A DNA stretch of 18,069 bases from contig CAMFLJ010000032.1 of the NCBI GenBank assembly GCA_945957335.1, positions 1 through 18,069 on the forward strand, given 5' to 3'. The stretch's first letter is position 1, and the number at the start of each line of letters is the position of its first letter. Of this stretch, positions 6,710 to 13,243 are shown piece by piece. The notes beneath the pieces were generated by a model. The model was not told where the DNA came from and ran no database searches. It worked only from the letters and a program-made list of their open reading frames with translations. The stretch is from an uncultured Actinomycetes bacterium. GTDB taxonomy: Bacteria; Actinomycetota; Acidimicrobiia; Acidimicrobiales; Acidimicrobilacustridaceae. A program made the translations under genes and the position numbers.

Positions 6710-7858
6710 TCAGGCGTCGGTGGGCTGGAGCAGGTTGGCGGCGGCGTCGGTCATCGTCTTGCGGTTCACCATGACGTGCTGGGTGGCGGCGTTGACGTCG
6801 CGGAAGCACCGGCCGAGGGCGCTCGGGTTGCGCAGCGCCTCGGTGCCGACCTCGCGGTAGGCCCACTCGACGGCCTCGGCACACGCCTTGGTGGCCCACG
6901 TCGTGGCCATGCGGGCGAGGTGGTTGGCGCGGGGCGACAGGTGTCCGCCTCCACGTACCTCGTCCTCGGCGGCGGCGAAGGCCTCGAGCACGAACGAGCG
7001 CGAGGAGCGCACCTTCGACTCGGCCTCCGCGTAGCCCAGGAGGAAGACCTGCTGGTCGGCGAGCACTGCGTCGCTCATGCGGGCCTTGGTGGCGGCGATC
7101 GAGGACACCTCGTCGAGCGCCCGGCGGGCCACGCCGAGGGCCCAGGCCGCGTGGCCGGCGGCGGTGAGCACGGTGACGCCGAGACGGTGCATGTCGGAGC
7201 CGCGCTCGGGGTCCTCGGTGAAGATCGAGAAGATCTCGCCCTCGGAGACCTTGAAGGGGGCGACCTCGTAGTCCCAGCTGGCGGTGCCGGAGAGGCCCAT
7301 GACGTCCCAGCCGCCCTTGAACTCGACGTGGTCGTTGGGGATGACGGCGGCGAGCACCTCGGGCCGGCCGTCGGGGCGGATCACCATCTCGCCGTCGCGG
7401 AACAGCAGGCAGCCGGCGAGCATGTGGGTGGTCTGGTCGGAGCCCGAGCCGAACCGGTAGGAGCCCGACACGAGGTAGCCGTCACCGTCGGGCACGGCCC
7501 GGCCCATGGGCGCCAGCTGCCCGGCCAGGACGGCCTCGGCGGTGGCACCGAACAGGCCGTGGGCCACGTCGTCGCTGGTGTAGATCGCGGTGAAGGTCGT
7601 GCTGACCGAGGCGGCCATGGTCGACCAGCCGGTCGAGCCGTCCTGGCGGGCCAGCTCCTCCATCACCTCGATGACCCCGACGATGTCGAGCTCGTCGCCG
7701 CCCAGCTCGGCCGGCACCATCAGGTGCAGCGCCCCCGACTCACGGACGGCGCGAGCCACCTCGTCGGTGAGCGCCGCCTTCGCCTCCATCTCGTCGGCCG
7801 ACGACTCGACGAGCGGCGCGAGCGCCCGGACACGTTCCAGCAGCGTGGTCTCCCCCAT
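6710..7858 (-). CDS. Acyl-CoA dehydrogenase family flavoprotein (possibly group D monooxygenase-like)
   Basis: A 382-residue protein with the acyl-CoA dehydrogenase layout: an N-terminal helical domain (GALHLMVPAELGGDELD, then MEELARQDGSTGW), a middle beta domain (GSYRFGSGSDQTTHML, GGWDVMGLSGTASWDYEV), and a C-terminal helical bundle ending in CFRDVNAATQHVMVNRKT with Asp354 and His361. I do not see the usual catalytic Glu motif of straight-chain acyl-CoA dehydrogenases. The RDxxAAxQH ending resembles the HsaA/DszC-type flavin monooxygenases that share this fold, so it could hydroxylate a ring substrate using reduced flavin instead of dehydrogenating an acyl-CoA. The ATG at 7858 has no ribosome site, but TACGGT ends eight bases upstream, suggesting a nearly leaderless message. 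It is divergent from the plus-strand SDR and convergent with serC. Confidence 0.82.
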   Translation of the reverse strand: MGETTLLERVRALAPLVESSADEMEAKAALTDEVARAVRESGALHLMVPAELGGDELDIVGVIEVMEELARQDGSTGWSTMAASVSTTFTAIYTSDDVAHGLFGATAEAVLAGQLAPMGRAVPDGDGYLVSGSYRFGSGSDQTTHMLAGCLLFRDGEMVIRPDGRPEVLAAVIPNDHVEFKGGWDVMGLSGTASWDYEVAPFKVSEGEIFSIFTEDPERGSDMHRLGVTVLTAAGHAAWALGVARRALDEVSSIAATKARMSDAVLADQQVFLLGYAEAESKVRSSRSFVLEAFAAAEDEVRGGGHLSPRANHLARMATTWATKACAEAVEWAYREVGTEALRNPSALGRCFRDVNAATQHVMVNRKTMTDAAANLLQPTDA

Positions 7859-7865
7859 GGGCGCG

Positions 7866-7938
7866 CACCGTAGCGGCCGCGGCCGGCGTCGGTCGTGTCG
7901 CGAGGCGACCACACGGCGACGCCCGTCGCCCTACGGTG
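7866..7938. promoter_or_regulatory. Divergent promoter pair with mirror-image TACGGT boxes
   Basis: CACCGTAG at 7866-7873 and CTACGGTG at 7931-7938 are exact reverse complements, so each strand carries a TACGGT (TANNNT-type -10) pointing away from the other. The minus box (7872-7867) ends eight bases before the ATG of the acyl-CoA dehydrogenase-like gene; the plus box (7932-7937) leads to the SDR starting at 7963. No convincing -35 elements are seen. The boxes could also be half-sites of an operator. Confidence 0.45.
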
Positions 7939-7962
7939 GGGCCCTCGCAGACCACGAGGGGG

Positions 7963-8844
7963 ATGGACGACGTGGAGAAGCTCGACGGCCGGGTGGCCGT
8001 GATCACGGGTGGGGCCGGCGGCATCGGCAAGGCCATGGCGGAACGCTTCGCCGGCGAAGGGATGAAGCTCGTCCTCGCCGACCTGAAGCAGGACAACCTC
8101 GACATCGCCGTCGCCGACCTGACGGCGGCGGGGGCCGAGGCCATCGGCGTGCGCACCGACGTGTCGAGCCTCGACTCGGTCGAGGCCCTGCGCGACGCCA
8201 CCCTCGACCGCTTCGGCGCGGTGCACGTGGTGTGCAACAACGCCGGCGTGGCCTCGGGGGCGCACGGGCGCCTGTGGGAGCACGAGATCAACGACTGGCG
8301 CTTCGCCATGAGCGTGCACGTCTACGGCGTGATCAACGGCATCAACGCCTTCGTCCCCCACCTCATCGAGGCCGGCGAGGAGTGCCACGTCGTCAACACC
8401 TCCTCCAACAACGGCGGGTTCTCCCCCATCGCCCAGTCGCCCACCTACGCCGTGTGCAAGGCCGCGGTGGTGACGCTGTCGGAGTGCCTGTGGGGCCAGC
8501 TGAAGGACGCCGGCGCCGACCACGTGGGCGTCTCGGTGCTGTTCCCGACCGGCCGCACCCAGGGCATCCTCGACACCGGGATCTGGGCGCCGGCCGAGCG
8601 GCCCGACGAGTACACGCCCCAGGCGCCGATCGACATGAGCAACAAGATGCAGATGTGGATCGACATGCAGGAGGCGGCCGGCACGCCGGTGCAGTTCACG
8701 CCGCTGTCCGAGGTCGCCGACACGGTGGTCGACGGGCTCTACGCCGATCGCTTCTGGATGGTCGAGGAGGGCCGCTTCGAGGAGGCGCTGCAGCAGCGTA
8801 CCGACGTCATCCTCCGCCGGGCCGACCCCGACTACCAGCGCTGA
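7963..8844 (+). CDS. SDR family NAD(P)-dependent oxidoreductase
   Basis: A 293-residue classical SDR. TGGAGGIG at residues 15-22 binds the dinucleotide, LVLADLKQDN follows beta-2 with an acidic residue favouring NAD(H), NNAG is intact, and the active site is YAVCK at Tyr162/Lys166 with Ser147/Ser148 in NTSSNN upstream. The sequence MSVHVYGVINGINAFVPHL and the long region after LFPTGRTQGILD resemble SDRs annotated broadly as oxidoreductases in actinobacterial lipid catabolism; the substrate is unknown. GAGGGGG directly precedes the ATG at 7963, which is close; GTG at 7972 (three codons in) is a serious alternative start. It is divergent from the acyl-CoA dehydrogenase-like gene across a 104-bp promoter region and ends 15 bp from the stop of the opposing SDR. 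Confidence 0.88.
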   Translation: MDDVEKLDGRVAVITGGAGGIGKAMAERFAGEGMKLVLADLKQDNLDIAVADLTAAGAEAIGVRTDVSSLDSVEALRDATLDRFGAVHVVCNNAGVASGAHGRLWEHEINDWRFAMSVHVYGVINGINAFVPHLIEAGEECHVVNTSSNNGGFSPIAQSPTYAVCKAAVVTLSECLWGQLKDAGADHVGVSVLFPTGRTQGILDTGIWAPAERPDEYTPQAPIDMSNKMQMWIDMQEAAGTPVQFTPLSEVADTVVDGLYADRFWMVEEGRFEEALQQRTDVILRRADPDYQR

Positions 8845-8851
8845 GGGGCGG

Positions 8852-8870
8852 GGTCGCGCCTAGGCCGACC
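8852..8870. terminator. Weak hairpin at the junction of two convergent SDR genes
   Basis: GGTCG (8852-8856) pairs with CGACC (8866-8870), and GCC/GGC stack inside with one bulged C, giving a compact hairpin with a CTAG tip. It overlaps the last codons of the minus-strand SDR. It may help stop transcription from both sides, but the stem is short and there is no T-run. Confidence 0.3.
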
Positions 8871-9822
8871 GGGGCCTGCGGTCCCAGGCCAGGGGGCCGC
8901 CGGGGAGGAACTCCGGGGGCACGTCGCCGTCGAGCAGGAACGCGGTCCAGCTGACCTCATCGGTGCTCGAGAGCGGCGCCGAGAGGTCGTCGAGGGTCAT
9001 GAACGCGCCGGCCACCTCGCCCCACTCGGCCGGGTCGGCGCCGTCGGGCAGCTGCACGCCCTCGTTCTCGGCGAGCACGACGCGCGCCACGCGCCACCCG
9101 CCCACGCTGAACGCCTCGCCGTTGACCCCGCACGACGGGTGGCACAGCCACGCCACGAACGACGACACCGCCTCGGGCGGGAAGCGCGTCTCCATCAGCT
9201 CGCTGACCGGTCCCGGCGGCAGGCCGGCGACGAGGCGTGTCCAGGCCGCCGGCATGATGGCGTTCACGGCGACGCCCACCGGGCGGCCCTCGCCGGCGAG
9301 CGAGCGGGTGAGCCCGTAGAGCGCCGACTTCGCCGACGAGTAGGCGGCGGTCCGGGTGGCGCCGAACGACGTGTTACTCGACGTCATCACCACGCGCCCG
9401 TGCCCCGACCGGGCGAGGTGCTCCCACGCCGCGCCGGTGACGGCGATGGAGCCGAAGAGGCTGATGTCGATCGTGCGCCGCCAGTCGTGGACCGAGTCGG
9501 GGCCGATCGGCGTCGACGCACCGATGCCGGCGTTGTTGATCACGATGTCGACGCCCCCGAAGGCCTCGACCGCGGTGGCCACGATCTCGGCGGCGCCGTC
9601 GACCACGTCGGCGGTGCTCACCACCGCCTCTCCCCCGGCGGCGACGATCTCGTCGACCACCCGCTGGGCCGACGGCACGTCGTCGCGGAACGGCACGGCC
9701 GCGTCGTTGACCACGACCCGGCAGCCCCGCTCGGCCAGGAGCAGGGCGTGGGACCGGCCCAGGCCACCGGCCGCGCCGGTGACCACCGCGACCTGCCCGT
9801 CGAAGCGCAGTGGCTCAGCCAC
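8860..9822 (-). CDS. SDR family oxidoreductase, 3-hydroxyacyl-CoA dehydrogenase (MFE-2)-like
   Basis: A 320-residue SDR with TGAAGGLG at residues 15-22, RVVVNDAAVPFRDD followed by VVDEIVAAGGEAV, an intact NNAG, Ser148 in MTSSNTS, and YSSAK with Tyr161/Lys165. The VVVND start of the adenosine-binding region with an inserted segment, the AIMPAAWTR stretch, and the roughly 80-residue tail after EAFSVGGWRVARV match the (3R)-hydroxyacyl-CoA dehydrogenase part of peroxisomal-type multifunctional enzyme 2. That suggests oxidation of a 3-hydroxyacyl-CoA in beta-oxidation of branched, steroid or fatty side chains; this is a family inference. The start is GTG at 9822, inside the end of the upstream SDR: the two genes share the eight bases GTGGCTGA, implying coupled translation. 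It converges on the plus-strand SDR with a 15-bp gap. Confidence 0.87.
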   Translation of the reverse strand: MAEPLRFDGQVAVVTGAAGGLGRSHALLLAERGCRVVVNDAAVPFRDDVPSAQRVVDEIVAAGGEAVVSTADVVDGAAEIVATAVEAFGGVDIVINNAGIGASTPIGPDSVHDWRRTIDISLFGSIAVTGAAWEHLARSGHGRVVMTSSNTSFGATRTAAYSSAKSALYGLTRSLAGEGRPVGVAVNAIMPAAWTRLVAGLPPGPVSELMETRFPPEAVSSFVAWLCHPSCGVNGEAFSVGGWRVARVVLAENEGVQLPDGADPAEWGEVAGAFMTLDDLSAPLSSTDEVSWTAFLLDGDVPPEFLPGGPLAWDRRPRSA

Positions 9823-10585
9823 GGGGCATGCCGCCGGCGACGATGTGGTCCTCGCCGGTGACGAACGACGACGCGTCGCTGGCCAGGTAGAGCACCGGTC
9901 CGATGATCTCCTCGGTCTCGGCGACGCGCTTCATCGTGGTGGCCGAGCCGGCCCGCTCGTAGAAGCCCGGGGTCGCCTTCTCGGCGCCCTCGGTGAGCTC
10001 GCTCTTGATCGGGCCGGGGCTGATGGCGTTCACCCGGATGTTCCAGGGGGCGAACTCCTTCGACATCGTCTTGGTGAGGTTGAGCAGCGCCGCCTTCGAC
10101 GCGCCGTACGCGCTCGACCCGGGCGGGCCGATGTAGGCGCCGACGGTGGCGATGTTGACGATGCTGCCGCCGCCGTTGTCTCGCATGACCGGCGCCACGA
10201 CGCTCGACATCCGCAGCGGGCCCTCGACGTTGACCGAGAAGATCTTGCGCCACAGCTCGGGCGTGAAGTCGACGATCGCGGCCGAGGTGGGGTTGATGCC
10301 GGCGTTGTTGACCAGCACGTCGATCGGGCCGAAGCGCTCGACCACGGTGTCGACGAACCCGGGGATGGCGTCCCAGTCGCCCACGTGGCAGGCGATGCCC
10401 GCCGCGGTGGCGCCGGTGCTCGCGGTGATCTCGGCGGCGACCTGGTCGCAGAGCTCCTGCTTGCGGCTGCTGACCACCACGGTGGCGCCCGCCTCGGCGA
10501 AGCCCTGGGCCATCGCCCGGCCCAGGCCCTTGGTCGAGCCCGTCACGATCACGACCTTGCCCGAGAAGTCGAAGGTCACCGGCAT
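9815..10585 (-). CDS. SDR family oxidoreductase, FabG-like
   Basis: A 256-residue classical SDR, the usual FabG length. It has TGSTKGLG at residues 15-22, VVVSSRKQE after beta-2 (Ser/Arg favouring NADP(H)), an intact NNAG, and YGASK with Tyr160/Lys164. The position 13 residues before the Tyr is Thr147 (SIVNIATVGAY) instead of the usual Ser. ISPGPIKSELT and a C-terminal GEDHIVAGGMPRG complete the fold. The ATG at 10585 has AGGGGG about seven bases upstream. It is the first gene of a two-gene unit: its TGA lies inside the first codons of the next SDR (8-bp overlap). A candidate -10 at 10626-10621 and a strong terminator behind metY show it is a separate transcription unit. The substrate is unknown; beta-ketoacyl reduction or gluconate-type sugar alcohol oxidation would both fit the family. 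Confidence 0.9.
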   Translation of the reverse strand: MPVTFDFSGKVVIVTGSTKGLGRAMAQGFAEAGATVVVSSRKQELCDQVAAEITASTGATAAGIACHVGDWDAIPGFVDTVVERFGPIDVLVNNAGINPTSAAIVDFTPELWRKIFSVNVEGPLRMSSVVAPVMRDNGGGSIVNIATVGAYIGPPGSSAYGASKAALLNLTKTMSKEFAPWNIRVNAISPGPIKSELTEGAEKATPGFYERAGSATTMKRVAETEEIIGPVLYLASDASSFVTGEDHIVAGGMPRG

Positions 10586-10620
10586 GTCACGTCCCCCTGG
10601 ATCGGTGCTGCGGATCCCCG

Positions 10621-10626
10621 AATGTA
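10621..10626 (-). promoter_or_regulatory. Candidate -10 element for the SDR pair
   Basis: The minus strand reads TACATT, a TANNNT match, just downstream of the metY terminator and 35 bp before the SDR ATG. The implied leader is about 29 nt and contains the AGGGGG ribosome site. No clear -35. Confidence 0.4.
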
Positions 10627-10639
10627 GGCCCCGGGCGCG

Positions 10640-10671
10640 CACCTGCCCGCGGCCGTGGCCGCGGGCAGGTG
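10640..10671 (-). terminator. Strong hairpin terminator behind metY
   Basis: Arms at 10640-10654 and 10657-10671 are perfect 15-bp reverse complements (CACCTGCCCGCGGCC and its partner) with a 2-nt centre, so the real loop is about four bases. It lies 20 bp past the metY stop and before the next promoter. It lacks a T-run, as many high-GC actinobacterial terminators do. It is the longest perfect stem found in the window. Confidence 0.75.
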
Positions 10672-10691
10672 GAGGTTCCCGAACGGAAGGC

Positions 10692-12005
10692 TCAGCTCGC
10701 CGCGGCGGCGAAGCCCTTGTCGAGGTCGGCGATGATGTCCTCGAGCGTCTCGAGGCCGACCGACAGGCGCACCAGGCCCGGCTCGACACCGGTCGACACC
10801 TGCTCGACCTCGGTGAGCTGCGAGTGGGTGGTGCTGGCCGGGTGGATGGCGAGGCTGCGCACGTCGCCGATGTTGGCCACGTGGCTGTGCAGCTCGAGGG
10901 CCTCGACGAACTTCTGGCCCGCCTCCTTGCCGCCCTTGATGACGAACGCCGGCACCGAGCCGTAGCCGCGGCCCTCGGTGTAGCGGTTGGCCCGCTCGTG
11001 CCAGCGCGACGAGGCCAGGCCGGCGTACTGCACCGACTCGACCTGCGAGTGGCCGGCGAGGTAGTCGGCCACGGCCTTGGCGTTGGCGTTGTGGCGCTCC
11101 ATGCGCAGGCTGAGGGTCTCGAGGCCCTGCAGGAACAGGAACGAGTTGAACGGGGTGATGGCGGCGCCCATGTCGCGGAGCAGCTGGACGCGGGCCTTGA
11201 TGATGTAGGAGCCGGCGCCGAGGGCGGGCCAGAACTGCAGGCCGTGGTAGCTCGGGTCGGGCTCGGTGAACATCGGGAACTTGTCGTTGGCCGAGAAGTC
11301 GAAGCTGCCGCCGTCGACGATGAGGCCGCCGATGGAGGTGCCGTGGCCACCGATGAACTTGGTGGCGGAGTGCACGACGATGTCGGCGCCCCACTCGAGC
11401 GGGCGGATCAGCCACGGCGAGGCGACGGTGTTGTCGACGATGAGCGGCACGCCGGCCTCGTGGGCCACGCCCGAGACGCCCTCGATGTCGAGCACGTCGT
11501 TGCGGGGGTTGCCGATGGTCTCGCCGTAGAAGGCCTTGGTGTTCGGCTGCACCGCGGCGCGCCAGGCGTCGAGGTCGTCGGGGTCGTCGATGAAGGTGAC
11601 GTCGATGCCGAACTTGGGCAGCGTGTAGTGCAGCAGGTTGTAGGTGCCGCCGTAGAGGGCGGCCGAGGCCACGACATGGCTGCCCTTCTCGGCCAGGTTC
11701 ATGATGGCGAGCGTCTCGGCCGCCTGGCCCGAGGCCACGGCGAGCGCACCGGGGATGCCCACGGCGGTGGCGGTGCCCCCCTCGAGGGCCGAGATGCGGG
11801 CCTCGAACACCCCCTGGGTGGGGTTCATGATGCGGGTGTAGATGTTGCCGATCTCGGCCAGGGCGAAGAGGTTCGCGGCGTGGGTCGTGTCGCGGAACTG
11901 GTACGAGGTGGTCTGGTAGATCGGGACGGCCCGGGCGCCGGTGGTGGGGTCGGGCTCCTGGCCGGCGTGGATCTGACGGGTCTCGAAGCCCCACTGCTCG
12001 CTCAT
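10692..12005 (-). CDS. metY: O-acetylhomoserine aminocarboxypropyltransferase (sulfhydrylase)
   Basis: Makes homocysteine (or methionine) from O-acetyl-L-homoserine and sulfide (or methanethiol); PLP-dependent, Cys/Met-metabolism family, cytoplasmic. The 437 residues match the family's usual 425-445. It begins WGFETRQIHAGQEPDPTTGARAVPIYQTTSYQF, then shows NIYTRIMNPT, ALEGG, IVDNTVASPWLIRP, and SATKFIGGHGT with the PLP-binding Lys216; ASTTHSQL and VRLSVGLE lie near the C-terminus. The ATG at 12005 has AGGAG five bases upstream. A metX (homoserine acetyltransferase) gene, often adjacent, is absent from this window. The gene is bounded by its own candidate promoter and the strong hairpin at 10640-10671, so it appears monocistronic. 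The GTCACA inverted repeat in its leader may bear on regulation. No SAM riboswitch was recognised. Confidence 0.94.
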   Translation of the reverse strand: MSEQWGFETRQIHAGQEPDPTTGARAVPIYQTTSYQFRDTTHAANLFALAEIGNIYTRIMNPTQGVFEARISALEGGTATAVGIPGALAVASGQAAETLAIMNLAEKGSHVVASAALYGGTYNLLHYTLPKFGIDVTFIDDPDDLDAWRAAVQPNTKAFYGETIGNPRNDVLDIEGVSGVAHEAGVPLIVDNTVASPWLIRPLEWGADIVVHSATKFIGGHGTSIGGLIVDGGSFDFSANDKFPMFTEPDPSYHGLQFWPALGAGSYIIKARVQLLRDMGAAITPFNSFLFLQGLETLSLRMERHNANAKAVADYLAGHSQVESVQYAGLASSRWHERANRYTEGRGYGSVPAFVIKGGKEAGQKFVEALELHSHVANIGDVRSLAIHPASTTHSQLTEVEQVSTGVEPGLVRLSVGLETLEDIIADLDKGFAAAAS

Positions 12006-12026
12006 CGCTGCTCCTGTGCGGACGCG

Positions 12027-12048
12027 GTCACATCGCGGATCGTGTGAC
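12027..12048. promoter_or_regulatory. Candidate operator in the metY leader
   Basis: GTCACA (12027-12032) and TGTGAC (12043-12048) form a perfect 6-bp inverted repeat with a 10-bp spacer, 22 bp upstream of the metY ATG and just downstream of the presumed transcription start. The half-site order is the reverse of the CRP consensus, so CRP is not implied. A repressor site or a small RNA hairpin are both possible. Confidence 0.35.
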
Positions 12049-12059
12049 GACGGTCGCCG

Positions 12060-12065
12060 AGCCTA
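12060..12065 (-). promoter_or_regulatory. Candidate -10 element for metY
   Basis: TAGGCT on the minus strand fits TANNNT and lies between the aldo/keto reductase terminator and the metY leader. The implied leader is about 48 nt. Pattern-based only. Confidence 0.35.
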
Positions 12066-12073
12066 CGGCCCCA

Positions 12074-12098
12074 AAACCCGACCGGACAAGTCGGATTT
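12074..12098 (-). terminator. Intrinsic terminator behind the aldo/keto reductase gene
   Basis: On the minus strand AAATCCGAC (12098-12090) pairs with GTCGGGTTT (12082-12074), nine pairs with one T/G wobble and a 7-nt loop. The T-rich right arm (GTTTTGG) gives the stem the look of a Rho-independent terminator. It lies 64 bp past the aldo/keto reductase stop and before the metY promoter. Confidence 0.55.
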
Positions 12099-12161
12099 CC
12101 GGCTCGAAGCTGGCTCAGCACGCCACGGTCTCCGTGCCGTGCCGAGCCACCTGAGGGAGGG

Positions 12162-13193
12162 TCAGCGGGCGGGGCGGCGGCGGGCGCGGGGGTCGGCCAC
12201 CATCGGCGGGGTGTAGCCGGCGTCGGCCCAGGTGAAGTTCTGGCCCGGGGGCACCACGCCGTCGATGGCGTCGAGCACGTCGTCGGAGAGCTTCACGTCG
12301 ACCGAGCCGAGCTGGCTGGTGAGCTGGTCCATCGTGCGCGGGCCGATGATCGCCGAGGTCACGGCCGGGTTGCGGATCACGAACGCCAGGGCCATGTCGA
12401 CCAGCGAGATGCCGGCCTCGTCGGCGATGCGACCGAGCGCGTCGGCGGCCTCGAGCTTCTTCTGGTTGCCCGGCTCGGAGAGGTCGTAGCGGGCTGGCAC
12501 CCGGTTGGCGCGGTGGCTTGTGAGGTCGTCGGCGCCGATGCGCCACTTGCCCGAGAGCCACCCGCCGGCCAGCGGGCTCCAGGGGATGACGCCCATGCCG
12601 TAGCGCTGGCAGGTGGGCAGCACGTCGGCCTCGATGCCGCGCACGAGGATCGAGTAGGGCGGCTGCTCGCACACGAACCGCTCACGGCCCCGGCGCTCGG
12701 CGGTCCACTGGGCCTCGACGATCTCGGAGGCCGGGAAGGTGGAGCTGCCGAGGTAGCGGACCTTGCCCTGGTGCACGAGGTCGGACAGCGCGCCGAGCGT
12801 CTCGTCGATGTCGACGGTGGGGTCGGGGCGGTGCACCTGGTAGAGGTCGATGTGGTCGGTGCCGAGGCGCCGGAGGCTGTTCTCGCACTCCTTCATGATC
12901 CAGTAGCGCGAACCGCTGCCCCGGTTGGGGCCCTCGCCCATCGGTGCGTAGAACTTGGTGGCCAGCACCACCTCGTCGCGCCGGCCGGCGATGGCCTTGC
13001 CGACGATCTCCTCGCTCTCCCCCGCGGAGTACACGTCGGCGGTGTCGATGAAGTTGATGCCGGCATCGAGGGCGGCGTGGATGATGGCGATCGACTCGTC
13101 GTGGTCGGGGTTGCCCCACTCGCCGAACATCATCGCCCCGAGGCACAGCGGGCTGACCTGCAGCCCCGTCCGACCCAGCTTCCGGTAGTGCAC
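12162..13193 (-). CDS. Aldo/keto reductase
   Basis: A 343-residue NADPH-dependent aldo/keto reductase (TIM barrel) reducing an aldehyde or ketone of unknown identity. The full catalytic tetrad is visible: Asp50 in NFIDTAD, Tyr55 in DVYSAGESEE, Lys80 in LATKF, and His121 in YQVHRPDP. KVRYLGSSTF, the Gly-rich VIPWSPLAGGWLSGKW and the C-terminal IIGPRTMDQL, which holds cofactor phosphate, are typical of the AKR11/YajO-like bacterial group. The start is GTG at 13193 (VHYRKLGRTGLQVSPLCLG), with GAGGGGG five bases upstream; the 10 extra codons of the longer frame lie across that ribosome site. A TACGGT -10 candidate is at 13227-13222. It is 50 bp downstream of the predicted hydrolase gene on the same strand but seems to have its own promoter and terminator. 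Confidence 0.92.
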   Translation of the reverse strand: MHYRKLGRTGLQVSPLCLGAMMFGEWGNPDHDESIAIIHAALDAGINFIDTADVYSAGESEEIVGKAIAGRRDEVVLATKFYAPMGEGPNRGSGSRYWIMKECENSLRRLGTDHIDLYQVHRPDPTVDIDETLGALSDLVHQGKVRYLGSSTFPASEIVEAQWTAERRGRERFVCEQPPYSILVRGIEADVLPTCQRYGMGVIPWSPLAGGWLSGKWRIGADDLTSHRANRVPARYDLSEPGNQKKLEAADALGRIADEAGISLVDMALAFVIRNPAVTSAIIGPRTMDQLTSQLGSVDVKLSDDVLDAIDGVVPPGQNFTWADAGYTPPMVADPRARRRPAR

Positions 13194-13221
13194 GGTGTCC
13201 CCCTCGTGTCGCGGAGCGCCC

Positions 13222-13227
13222 ACCGTA
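13222..13227 (-). promoter_or_regulatory. Candidate -10 element (TACGGT) for the aldo/keto reductase
   Basis: The minus strand reads TACGGTGGG here, followed by CACGAGGGGGA and the GTG start. The SDR at 7963 has the same two blocks, TACGGTGGG and CACGAGGGGGA, at nearly the same spacing (19 versus 21 nt between block starts), which strengthens the call. Confidence 0.5.
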
Positions 13228-13243
13228 CCGGCGGCGGCCGCGA

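Noticed and set aside
3199..10585. The four SDR genes as recent tandem duplicates
   Set aside because: Their proteins differ in length, cofactor-site residues, active-site context and C-termini, so they are different SDR subfamilies rather than recent copies.
12027..12048. CRP-type binding site in the metY leader
   Set aside because: CRP consensus is TGTGA-N6-TCACA; here the half-sites are in the opposite order with N10 spacing, so only a generic dyad is reported.
12006..12161. SAM riboswitch upstream of metY
   Set aside because: The leader after the presumed start is only about 48 nt and I could not trace a SAM-I or SAM-IV core; the hairpin upstream is better explained as the terminator of the aldo/keto reductase gene.
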